Of a stretch of 64,000 bases of DNA, positions 1 to 7,719 are shown in pieces (position 1 is the first letter of the stretch; every line of letters starts with the position of its first letter). The notes under the pieces were generated by a model. It saw only the letters and a list, made by a program, of their open reading frames with translations, was not told where the DNA came from and made no database searches. Made by a program: the position numbers and the translations under genes. The DNA comes from Claveliimonas bilis (GTDB lineage: Bacteria; Bacillota; Clostridia; Lachnospirales; Lachnospiraceae): NCBI RefSeq assembly GCF_030296775.1, contig NZ_AP027742.1:3038001-3102000 (forward strand), given 5' to 3'.

Positions 1-114
1 ATATGCCAGCCTTTTGTGCGGCTTGCTTTCTTCCTTGATGGCAGAAGGCGTCCGCCACCACGGGTTATACTGCCGCAATACTTTAATAACTTGTTCATCA
101 TTTACAATCGCCAT
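1..114 (-). CDS. AAA ATPase of the DUF4143 type, N-terminal fragment cut by window edge
   Basis: An open frame of 38 codons starts with ATG at 114, preceded by a GGAGG box at about 121-125, and runs off the left edge. It begins MAIVNDEQVIKVLRQYNPWW. A start of this kind, with NDEQV near the N-terminus followed by QYNPWWR, is common in Lachnospiraceae ATPases that carry AAA_14 and DUF4143 domains; the Walker A motif would lie beyond the window. The assignment rests on this short N-terminal pattern only. Confidence 0.5.
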   Translation of the reverse strand, partial: MAIVNDEQVIKVLRQYNPWWRTPSAIKEESKPHKRLAY

Positions 115-439
115 AATACACCTCCATAATACTAGTATTCTATCGGAGTTTAACTATTATATGCTCCATTTTTACGCGCCGTTTACAAAGTATATTATAT
201 CAATAGTCTTTACAAATTGCAAATTATATTACAAAAATATGCAAACACCGACATAATCCTCCCTAAGAGGAATCCTTGACTCTTTTGCAGCGCCATACAG
301 CAAGGTATCCTCCGGTAATCCACATAGACAGACATGCACACAATCCAATGTAGCAAAATACAGGTTTGGCGTTTTTGCTAATCGTTTCCATTCATTATTG
401 GCAAAAGGTTTTATTTCATACTTGCCAAAAATAACAAAA

Positions 440-473
440 ATACTATGCAATAGACTAATCTTTTGCATAGTAT
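440..473 (-). terminator. Intrinsic terminator of the Gfo-acyltransferase gene
   Basis: An 11-bp perfect stem (440-450 with 463-473) is followed on the minus strand by a T-rich run at 426-439. It lies 15 bases after the stop codon of the gene ending at 488. Confidence 0.8.
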
Positions 474-487
474 TTTCTATTTTTCCT

Positions 488-1711
488 TTAATCGGGTCCT
501 TCAGGCGGAATAAACCCGCAGCCCATTCCCACTTTATTTCCTTTCTGTAAATATGCCTTCAACGCTCTTTGAAGACTTGTATCTTCCGGATATTCTTCTA
601 TCCGGTCCGTCACCTTTCCAAAGACTCTTTCTTCTGCCTGCCTTGCAGGTATCTCATTATAAACAAAAAACAAATCCTGAAACCGGAGAATATTGGACTG
701 TTTTGAAAGCAGATTGTGAAGCTGCGGAGAAAGAAGCCAGGATTCACAGTGAAATCCATCGTACTTATAAGAAACCACTTCTTCAAAAAATCCCGCCGCT
801 TCTTTAAATGAATCTTTCACTGCCTGTACATCCAATGGCTCCCCTTCGGGAATATGCACCTCCAGAACCGGAATCTCTTCCCCTTCCTCCCAGTTTTCAT
901 CTTTCAGCCGGGAAGGTTCATACTGCAGCCGTCCGAGGCGGTAAATCTTCCTTTTAATAGGAAGGCTTGTCCACTGGTACTGTTTCATCCCCGGGATGCC
1001 CGTCTCCTTCAGACAGTGTCTGTACCAGATCTCCATATCCCGAAATGTATCATAATAGATCCTGTCGGATATTCCCGCTTCCTTATAAGAAGGATAGCTC
1101 TCCGCTCCCCATTTCATATAGAGATACAGTGCTGTCTGATACTCTGTCTTCTCTTTTTGCAAAGCCTGATAAAAGGACGGCTCATCTTCTTCAAATAGTT
1201 TCCTAAGCTGCGCTTCCTTTTCCCCTGGTATCCGCCCTGCCTCTGCTGCTTCAAAGGGAAGTCCGATTTGCCCGCTCTTTAAAATTCGTTTCACTTCCTG
1301 GTAGAAAGGTGTATAACGGAGAACATGGCAGATCACAACAGTCCTGTTCAGTTTTTTTGCTACCCGAATGATCTCCCTGCACTCGTTAAGATCCGGAGAA
1401 ATCGGTTTTTCCATCAAAAGGTCATATCCCTTTTCCATCGCCTTGATTGCCTGCCCTACGTGCTGCTGATCCTGGGTAGTAATGAACATAACGTCCGCCA
1501 GTTTCGGCTGACTGATCATTTCCTCCGCACTGGTGAAACAGGATTCATCCGGAACATCATAAGCATCCGCCACCTCCTTCACCTTAGCCGGATCAATATC
1601 AGCAATTGCTACAATCTTCATGCGATCCGGAAACAGCTTTGCCGCCGGGGCGTATGTATCTTTTCCTCTGCTTCCCAGCCCTGCAAGCGCCACTGTTACT
1701 TGTTTTTTCAT
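488..1711 (-). CDS. Chimeric protein: Gfo/Idh/MocA Rossmann domain joined to a NAT_N/GNAT_C acyltransferase-like domain
   Basis: 407 residues. Residues 1-150 are a Gfo/Idh/MocA NAD(P)-binding domain: GLGSRGKDTYAP glycine-rich loop at 10-21, an ADID acidic strand end, and the EKPISP motif near residue 100. The usual second half of that family (substrate-binding alpha/beta domain) is absent. From about residue 155 the sequence instead resembles the DUF5596 (NAT_N)/GNAT_C acyltransferase-like proteins of Lachnospiraceae: ISDRIYYDTFRDM, RLGRLQYEP, VHIPEGEPL, SWLLSPQL, and AEERVFGK. The two parts are in one uninterrupted frame with a normal ATG start. In-frame joining of two adjacent genes by deletion is the simplest explanation. 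The family parts are recognised with good confidence; whether the hybrid folds and works is unknown. It sits divergent from the first AraC regulator. Confidence 0.75.
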   Translation of the reverse strand: MKKQVTVALAGLGSRGKDTYAPAAKLFPDRMKIVAIADIDPAKVKEVADAYDVPDESCFTSAEEMISQPKLADVMFITTQDQQHVGQAIKAMEKGYDLLMEKPISPDLNECREIIRVAKKLNRTVVICHVLRYTPFYQEVKRILKSGQIGLPFEAAEAGRIPGEKEAQLRKLFEEDEPSFYQALQKEKTEYQTALYLYMKWGAESYPSYKEAGISDRIYYDTFRDMEIWYRHCLKETGIPGMKQYQWTSLPIKRKIYRLGRLQYEPSRLKDENWEEGEEIPVLEVHIPEGEPLDVQAVKDSFKEAAGFFEEVVSYKYDGFHCESWLLSPQLHNLLSKQSNILRFQDLFFVYNEIPARQAEERVFGKVTDRIEEYPEDTSLQRALKAYLQKGNKVGMGCGFIPPEGPD

Positions 1712-2026
1712 TTTTGTCTCATCCTTTCCAGCAAAAGATATTTTTCGGCCGAACAGTTTATCTTTTGTTTTTAGTAATTTTATTATAATTTATACAATTC
1801 TTTCCTGCTTGTCTTATTCCTTATTCAAGTTATCTTATTCTATCTATTTTTTAATATTTTTTTCACAATATTTTTATATTATCCTTTTAAATTCTTTTAT
1901 TTACAAGCAAAAATTTGTTATTTCTAAAATTTCTCTCTTTTTTTCTTGTCAGATTTCCTGCATTGTGTTATCTTTTTTAGTAAATTGTTAAGATTAAACA
2001 CTTATTTTCAGGAGGCATACAAAGGC
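1712..2026. other. AT-rich divergent intergenic region
   Basis: About 315 bases between the chimera (minus) and the AraC regulator (plus). It holds a 9-bp inverted repeat, CAAAAGATA (1732-1740) with TATCTTTTG (1759-1767), enclosing the palindrome TTCGGCCGAA. This could be an operator or a leader hairpin of the minus gene. The rest is T-rich with no clear promoter that I would defend. A GGAGG box at 2011-2015 serves the AraC gene. Confidence 0.5.
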
Positions 2027-3001
2027 ATGGCATATAAAAGCACCCATCTGAAACGGGAATTTATCATCAATGAAATTATCACCATTCACTATTTTGAATA
2101 TATGAAAGATTTTTTCTTTTCCGGAGAATCCCATGATTTCTGGGAGCTGATGTATGTAGATAAGGGCGAACTGCGTGTGACAGCTGACGCTTCCGTCCAC
2201 CTTCTTGGCACAGGAGACGTTATTTTTCATCGCCCCAACGAATTTCATGCCCTGCACTCCATAGGCGACAAGGCTCCAAACCTGGTAAATATTTCTTTTA
2301 TCTGTCATTCTCCTGCCATGAAATTTTTCGAACAGAAAGTCTTTCATCTGTCAGCGGATGAACAATATTTGATTTCGGCCATTGTCCGCGAGGCAGGTGC
2401 AGCCTTCGATTCACCTTTAAATATTCCGCAGGTGGAACAGGTGTCTGTTAATCCGAAAGGCAGATTCGGAGCGCAGCATCTTGTTCTTCTATACCTGGAA
2501 GCTTTTCTTATCACTTTGTGCCGTCATCATTTGGAAGATGTCCCCGCGCTTGCCGGAACAGAGCAAACTTTTGAAAACACAGATCCCGTCTCCCCTTTTC
2601 AGGCAGAATCCACCCATCTGGCCCTTCAGAACATTCTGGATTACATGGAACTGCATCTGTGTGAACGCCTGACAATCGCTTCTCTGTGCAACACCTTTTC
2701 CTTAAGCCCCTCCTCGCTGTACAACCTGTTTCACAGAGAATTTCATCATGGTGCAATTGACCATTTTCTGGAAATGAAAATCGACGCTGCAAAGCAGCTG
2801 ATCCGCGACGGAACCATGAATTTTACAGAAATTGCACACTACCTTTCTTTTGGTTCACTCCAATATTTTTCCAAACGCTTCAAGCAGTCCACCGGCATGG
2901 CGCCCATGGAGTATGCTACGTCTGTTAAAAACTACTCCAATTCCCAAAGCCTGTCCAGCAACCTTGCCAAGCGTCACGGAACGAGAAGAAGCTATGATTG
3001 A
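2027..3001 (+). CDS. AraC family transcriptional regulator
   Basis: 324 residues from ATG 2027. I chose this start because GGAGG stands 11 bases upstream; the frame stays open to 1946 but has no ribosome binding site there. The N-terminal half is a cupin sugar-sensing domain (HDFWELMYVDKGELRV; HRPNEFHALHS). The C-terminal ~100 residues are the double helix-turn-helix DNA-binding domain (LTIASLCNTFSLSPSSLYNLF; FTEIAHYLSFGSLQYFSKRF, ending with the TGMAPMEY signature). It is divergent from the chimeric gene and faces the ABC importer tail to tail. A role in controlling the neighbouring sugar genes is inferred from position. Confidence 0.9.
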   Translation: MAYKSTHLKREFIINEIITIHYFEYMKDFFFSGESHDFWELMYVDKGELRVTADASVHLLGTGDVIFHRPNEFHALHSIGDKAPNLVNISFICHSPAMKFFEQKVFHLSADEQYLISAIVREAGAAFDSPLNIPQVEQVSVNPKGRFGAQHLVLLYLEAFLITLCRHHLEDVPALAGTEQTFENTDPVSPFQAESTHLALQNILDYMELHLCERLTIASLCNTFSLSPSSLYNLFHREFHHGAIDHFLEMKIDAAKQLIRDGTMNFTEIAHYLSFGSLQYFSKRFKQSTGMAPMEYATSVKNYSNSQSLSSNLAKRHGTRRSYD

Positions 3002-3006
3002 ACAAT

Positions 3007-3036
3007 AAAAAAAGAGCCGCATGCGACTCTTTTTTT
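3007..3036. terminator. Bidirectional intrinsic terminator
   Basis: A-run, GC-rich stem around GCATGC and T-run. It ends the AraC gene on the plus strand and, on the minus strand, the importer operon whose last gene stops at 3048. Confidence 0.85.
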
Positions 3037-3047
3037 ATCGTTTTACA

Positions 3048-3215
3048 TTATTTATATTTATGGTTATAGATAAACAACAATGTCAGAAGTCCTACCAGAC
3101 CTACCAGCTGTGTCGCAAGACCTGTGACACTGATCGTCTTTTGTCCTATTATCACAAGTGCAAGGCAAACAATAAAAACAATAACCATAATCAGATTTTT
3201 TACCGTATTGCTCAT
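3048..3215 (-). CDS. Small membrane protein, DUF6903-like
   Basis: 55 codons from ATG 3215, with a GGAGG box at about 3223-3227, stop at 3048. The product starts MSNTVKNLIMVIVFIVCLAL, has two hydrophobic segments (about residues 7-24 and 32-50) and a short basic tail ending HKYK. It begins 13 bases after the MalG-type permease stop, so it is the last gene of the importer operon. Short two-helix proteins annotated as DUF6903 are known next to sugar ABC operons in Lachnospiraceae; their function is not known. Clear ribosome binding site, spacing and composition support it as real. Confidence 0.75.
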   Translation of the reverse strand: MSNTVKNLIMVIVFIVCLALVIIGQKTISVTGLATQLVGLVGLLTLLFIYNHKYK

Positions 3216-3228
3216 ATCATTTCCCTCC

Positions 3229-4101
3229 TTAACCTTTCAGACCACCAAGCGTCATACCTTCTGTCAGCTGTTTCTGTACACAGATATACAGGATCAGTAC
3301 CGGTAACATAACGATAACCAGACCGGCATACATGATACCGTAATTTGTTGCCGTTCTTTCTACTGCCATCAGGTTCTTCAGTCCCATTGCCAATGTTCCG
3401 TGTTCATCCATCAGAGTATACGCAATAATATACTCATTCCAGAACGACAGGAAATTGAACAGGATAACTGTAATAATACTTGGCTTTGCCATAGGAACCA
3501 TAATCTTTACCATTGTTTTAAAATATCCGCATCCGTCAATGTAAGCGGCTTCCTCAAAGCCCTTCGGAAGCGTTTTAAAATAACCGCTCAAAAGATAGAT
3601 GGTAAACGGCAGCGCACTGGACGCATAGATCAGCGCCAGAATAAAGCGGTTGTCCAGGAAAAATTCCACTCCCAGCGCTTTGTTTGCATCACTTAACATC
3701 AGGAAGATCGGTACAACGATGTAGTTGATGTTAATAAAAAGCCCTGCCATAAACGCAACGTTCAAAATTCTTCTTCCCTTAAAGTCAAATCTTGACAATA
3801 CATAGGACGCCGGAAGAGCAATTACAAGAAGGAGAATCAGTCCCAATGCAGTGACAATAATCGAGTTGAGGAAGAAATCTCCCATCTGCGCATCGCGGAA
3901 TGCCACAATAAAGTTCTGATAGAAGAACTGCTTCGGAAGTGCCCACGGATTCACATCTGCTCCGATAAATTCCGCGTTACGCTTCACACTCGCCATAAAT
4001 ACCCACAAAACCGGTATGATGATCGAGATAGCCAAAGCAAGGAGGGCAACATAAATAAATATTTTATATAAGATATTTCCAGAATGTTTCTTTTTTCCCA
4101 T
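3229..4101 (-). CDS. Carbohydrate ABC transporter permease, MalG/CUT1 type
   Basis: 290 residues, with an N-terminal membrane segment (about 13-33) and five further predicted helices. The EAA loop that contacts the ATPase is visible as EEAAYIDGCGYFKTMVKIMV, followed by PMAKPSI. The C-terminus ends GGLKG, as is usual for this family. It follows the MalF-type gene by 15 bases. No ATPase gene is present in the locus, so the importer probably borrows a shared MsmK-like ATPase encoded elsewhere, as is common for CUT1 systems in Firmicutes. Confidence 0.92.
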   Translation of the reverse strand: MGKKKHSGNILYKIFIYVALLALAISIIIPVLWVFMASVKRNAEFIGADVNPWALPKQFFYQNFIVAFRDAQMGDFFLNSIIVTALGLILLLVIALPASYVLSRFDFKGRRILNVAFMAGLFININYIVVPIFLMLSDANKALGVEFFLDNRFILALIYASSALPFTIYLLSGYFKTLPKGFEEAAYIDGCGYFKTMVKIMVPMAKPSIITVILFNFLSFWNEYIIAYTLMDEHGTLAMGLKNLMAVERTATNYGIMYAGLVIVMLPVLILYICVQKQLTEGMTLGGLKG

Positions 4102-4116
4102 ATTCTTTCGCCCCCT

Positions 4117-5007
4117 TTAAAATTCCAGAACTTCCCGGTCTGTGATCTTGTTTACAATAGCTGCCAGCACAAAGGAGAAGAGGAATACTACAACTCCGAT
4201 TGCCATACCATATCCATATACGCCTGCTCCATATGCCTGTTTATACATATAGTTCAGGAATACTTCCGTCTTTCCGTTCGGTCCTCCGTTGCTCATGATC
4301 TGCACGAACAGGAAGCTTAAGTTTATCGTACTGATGATATAGAATGTAAGTGTTGTCCGAATATTGCTCCAGATCAACGGCAGTGTTACCTGGAAGAACA
4401 TCTGTATTTCTGTTGCGCCGTCCAGGGAAGCAGCTTCATAGAGATCCTCCGGAATCGCCGCCATACTTGCCATATACATGACCATATAATATCCGATCGC
4501 CTGCCATACAAGGGCAAAAATTACAGAATATAATACAATATTAGGATCTCCCATCCACTGATGCTTCAGAAAATCCAGGTGCACTGCTTCCAGAAATGTA
4601 TTCAGCAGACCGTTGCTCGGATCATAAATAGCTCCAAAGATACCGGCAATAACTACGATACTTAAAATATTCGGTATGTAGAAAATAACACGGAAAAAGT
4701 TTTTCCCTTTGAACTTTCCTCTTGACAGCAAAGCTGCAAAAAGAATTGCCAGTACAATCGTACAAACCATTACCATAACAATGATCGTGATCGAGTTCTG
4801 CATTGCCTGCAGGAAATTTTTATCTCCCATCAGGGTTTTAAAATTATATAATCCGACAAATTCTTTTTTATTCGTAATACCGCCCATTCTGTAAAGAGAC
4901 ATGCGGAATACATTGACTGTCGGAACAAATATAAACAACACGACCAGAACAACTGCAGGAGCCAGACATGCAAAAACAAATCTTCTCTGTGCGTTCTTTC
5001 TGTTCAT
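4117..5007 (-). CDS. Carbohydrate ABC transporter permease, MalF/CUT1 type
   Basis: 296 residues with six predicted membrane helices, the first at about residues 12-32. EAA loop: YEAASLDGATEIQMFFQVTL, followed by PLIWSNI. It pairs with the MalG-type subunit downstream to form the membrane channel for a sugar or oligosaccharide. The start ATG at 5007 has a strong GGAGGAG box. A hairpin separates it from the upstream binding-protein gene. Confidence 0.92.
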   Translation of the reverse strand: MNRKNAQRRFVFACLAPAVVLVVLFIFVPTVNVFRMSLYRMGGITNKKEFVGLYNFKTLMGDKNFLQAMQNSITIIVMVMVCTIVLAILFAALLSRGKFKGKNFFRVIFYIPNILSIVVIAGIFGAIYDPSNGLLNTFLEAVHLDFLKHQWMGDPNIVLYSVIFALVWQAIGYYMVMYMASMAAIPEDLYEAASLDGATEIQMFFQVTLPLIWSNIRTTLTFYIISTINLSFLFVQIMSNGGPNGKTEVFLNYMYKQAYGAGVYGYGMAIGVVVFLFSFVLAAIVNKITDREVLEF

Positions 5008-5028
5008 GATTCTCCTCCTTTTCTCTTA

Positions 5029-5058
5029 AAAACGGTGAGTCATATAACTCACCGTTTT
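5029..5058 (-). terminator. Attenuating hairpin between binding-protein and permease genes
   Basis: A 12-bp perfect stem (5029-5040 with 5047-5058) is followed by a short T-run on the minus strand. Partial terminators here are typical of sugar ABC operons and would give more binding protein than permease. Confidence 0.65.
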
Positions 5059-5086
5059 GTCTCCACTCATTACAATAGTCTACTGA

Positions 5087-6469
5087 TTATTCAAGCGCTG
5101 CTGCACATTTCTCCCAAGTCTCTACCAACTGTGCCTGCCATTCTTCCACAGTCATATCACCTGTGTTAATGGATTCAATTGGTTTGTAAGTAGCCTCATT
5201 CATATTCAGGCCTTCGATAGGAGCTGTTGTAGCCCATTTTCCTGTAACTGTTACGATATCATCTGCAGTTGTAGCTGCATAGCAGTCTTTTGTTGTTCCT
5301 TCCGGAAGTTTGTCTGCTGCGCCTTTAACAGGTGCTACTACTGGTGACGGAGATTCTTCTCCTGTTTCCTCATCTGTTGTTGTATTTCCTAACAGGATAT
5401 CAACAACTGTGTCAGAGTACATAAATTTGATAAATTCTTTTGCAAGATCCATGTTTGGTGCGTCTGCCGGAATCCACATCTGCTCTGTGAATGTGTAAAC
5501 AGCCTGTGTCTCATCGCCTTCCCACTTCGGTGCCGGCATCATGCCCCACTCAAAGTCATCCGGTGTAGAAGCAGCCATCTCACCGATTACCCAGTTTCCG
5601 TTTGGCATAAACAGAGCTTTTCCATCGATTACATTCTGCTGATTGATCTTGAATCCACCGTCAGCATTTGCATTTGCTACTGTATCTTCCTGTGTATAGT
5701 CCGGAGATACCAGTTTTCCGATTGTATCCAGAACCTTCTGTCCTTCTTCGGATGTCCATGTGTTTTCATCATACTGCAGAGCTGCATTGTAGAAGTCCAT
5801 TCCTCCTGCCTGCTCCAGCATGCTGTACATTGTAGCGTCAAAGTATCCTGCCTGCGGGAATGTGAACAGAGAAATTCCGTCTGCCTTTGCCTGATCACCC
5901 AGCGCAAAGAACTCTTCCCATGTTGTCGGCAGTTCATACTGTTTGCCTTCTCCGATCAGGTTCTTATTGTACCAGAATCCTGTCGGTGTGTAGAAGATCG
6001 GTGCCAGATAAATCTTTCCGTCTGCATACGGCTGTGCATCTGTACCATCAAGAATACCATCCAGAAGTTTGCCTTTGAGTTCATCGTCAAATACGTCTGT
6101 GATATCTGCGATCGCATTCTCTTTCAGCATTGTCTCTGTGAAGCCACTTTCCTGTCCCAGATTGTAATATACAACATCCGGAACATCCCCGTTTCTGATC
6201 TCCTTTGTCAGATCCTGATCCAGCTGTGAAGACATTTCAAGTTCTACAGTTACGCCTTCATTTTCTTCCTCAAAAGCGGCTACAATGTCTTCCCAGATCT
6301 GGGTTCCGTTTCCGCCTTCAAAAGCAGCAACTTTCAACGTTGTTCCGTCTCCGCTGTCGCTTCCGGAGTCTGATCCGCTGTCGCTTGATCCACATGCTGT
6401 AAGAGTCCCCAGTGTCATTACAGAAACAAGGGATGCAGCGATCAGTCTGTTTACTACTTTCCTTTTCAT
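5087..6469 (-). CDS. Extracellular sugar-binding lipoprotein of an ABC importer (SBP family 1)
   Basis: 460 residues from ATG 6469, chosen because AGGAGGG stands just upstream; an earlier in-frame ATG at 6511 has no such site. A lipoprotein signal peptide ends in the lipobox LTAC at residues 23-26 and is followed by a Ser/Gly/Asp-rich linker. The mature part is a family 1 solute-binding protein (TLKVAAFEGGNGTQIWEDIV; the WYNKNLIGE and FMPNGNWVIGEM motifs are typical). It is the first gene of the importer operon and captures the substrate outside the membrane. From its neighbours I infer a host-glycan disaccharide or oligosaccharide. A TATAAT box at 6647-6652 may be part of its promoter; the -35 is weak, as expected for an activator-dependent promoter. 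Confidence 0.9.
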   Translation of the reverse strand: MKRKVVNRLIAASLVSVMTLGTLTACGSSDSGSDSGSDSGDGTTLKVAAFEGGNGTQIWEDIVAAFEEENEGVTVELEMSSQLDQDLTKEIRNGDVPDVVYYNLGQESGFTETMLKENAIADITDVFDDELKGKLLDGILDGTDAQPYADGKIYLAPIFYTPTGFWYNKNLIGEGKQYELPTTWEEFFALGDQAKADGISLFTFPQAGYFDATMYSMLEQAGGMDFYNAALQYDENTWTSEEGQKVLDTIGKLVSPDYTQEDTVANANADGGFKINQQNVIDGKALFMPNGNWVIGEMAASTPDDFEWGMMPAPKWEGDETQAVYTFTEQMWIPADAPNMDLAKEFIKFMYSDTVVDILLGNTTTDEETGEESPSPVVAPVKGAADKLPEGTTKDCYAATTADDIVTVTGKWATTAPIEGLNMNEATYKPIESINTGDMTVEEWQAQLVETWEKCAAALE

Positions 6470-6864
6470 AAAAATTCCCTCCTGTTCTTTGATAAGTTCA
6501 TCATAGCTCATTCAGAAAGCTTTTTCCATAGGGATATTGCCTTTTCTTTTATATATCTTGCTATTTCATGAAAGAATTTTTGATTTTTAAAAATTTTCTT
6601 GTAATAAAACTCCAGTTTTTCTGTATATAGTATCTATTTTTTATTCATTATACACAATATTTCTCTCGACATCTTTTGATTCCTTTAGACAAAACATTAC
6701 ATTTATTGTTGCTTTTTCCAGCCCCGTCATTCTTCTGATTTTTTCGATTTTTTATATCTGTTGCTTTTCAATAGATGAAAATATATAATAATAAAAAAGG
6801 ATCCGTCCTTACCCTTTTGCTTCGGCTTCGGCCGCTGAAACAGCGAGATCAGGAGGATTTTGAT

Positions 6865-7701
6865 ATGAGCCACAGAAATTATACGATTAAAGATACAGAT
6901 CTTCAGAAATTGAACGCACGGCTTTTATCCATCTCTTTCTCCAAAGATGAAAAAGACTGGAAAAGCGTGCTTCACACTCACTATTTTACCGAACTTTTTT
7001 ATGTAGTGAACGGGAAGGGGAGGTTTCTGTTCCGCGATGAAGTGCATTCCATTAAAAGCGGAGACCTTGTGATCATCCCTCCTTATGTAGAACACACCGA
7101 GCAATCTATCCGCGGATATTCTCTGGAGTACTATGTTATTGGAATTGACGGTATTACGTTTCACCCCGAAAACGATCAGACCTGCGTGCAGGTGTTCTGT
7201 AATTTTCAGGAAAAAACTCTGATCACCGACCTGTTTGTACAGATTTTGCATGAAGTAAAAAACCAGCAGTTTGCCTCTGACACCATCTGCCAGAAGCTTC
7301 TGGAAATTCTGATCCTCCGTATCATCCGTTCGCAGCGCCTGGTTCCCGCACCGATCCAGTCCGTGCGAATGACGAAAGAATGTGCCCACATTAAGGAATA
7401 CCTGGACAATAACTATTCCGAGCATATTACCCTGGACACCCTTACAAGTCTGACCCATATGAATAAATATTATATGGCTCATTCTTTTACCAAATACACA
7501 GGCCTTTCGCCGATCCAATACCTGAACCAGCGTCGTCTGGAAGCAGCCTGCACGCTGCTCAAAGATACCGATCATTCTATCTCAGATATTGCGTCATCGG
7601 CAGGATTTTCATCGCAGTCTTATTTTACACAGATTTTCCGCAAAAACTTCGGTATAACCCCCATTAAATACCGGCAGGAACACAATAATACTACCATATA
7701 G
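6865..7701 (+). CDS. AraC family transcriptional regulator, likely activator of the sulfatase/importer genes
   Basis: 278 residues from ATG 6865 with AGGAGG 9 bases upstream; the longer frame from 6775 lacks a binding site. N-terminal cupin domain (HTHYFTELFYVVNGKGRFLF; IPPYVEHTEQS) and C-terminal AraC DNA-binding domain (LDTLTSLTHMNKYYMAHSF; ISDIASSAGFSSQSYFTQIF; FGITPIKYR). It is divergent from the binding-protein gene and lies 18 bases upstream of the sulfatase on the same strand, so it likely controls both directions. The inducer is unknown. Confidence 0.9.
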   Translation: MSHRNYTIKDTDLQKLNARLLSISFSKDEKDWKSVLHTHYFTELFYVVNGKGRFLFRDEVHSIKSGDLVIIPPYVEHTEQSIRGYSLEYYVIGIDGITFHPENDQTCVQVFCNFQEKTLITDLFVQILHEVKNQQFASDTICQKLLEILILRIIRSQRLVPAPIQSVRMTKECAHIKEYLDNNYSEHITLDTLTSLTHMNKYYMAHSFTKYTGLSPIQYLNQRRLEAACTLLKDTDHSISDIASSAGFSSQSYFTQIFRKNFGITPIKYRQEHNNTTI

Positions 7702-7719
7702 ACCAGGAGGATATCCAAA

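Noticed and set aside
229-468. 79-codon open frame on the minus strand after the chimeric gene
   Set aside because: Its start codon lies inside a clear intrinsic terminator hairpin, it has no ribosome binding site and no recognisable family pattern.
6925-7575. 216-codon open frame opposite the second AraC gene
   Set aside because: Antisense shadow of a clear AraC family gene, with no start signal or family pattern.
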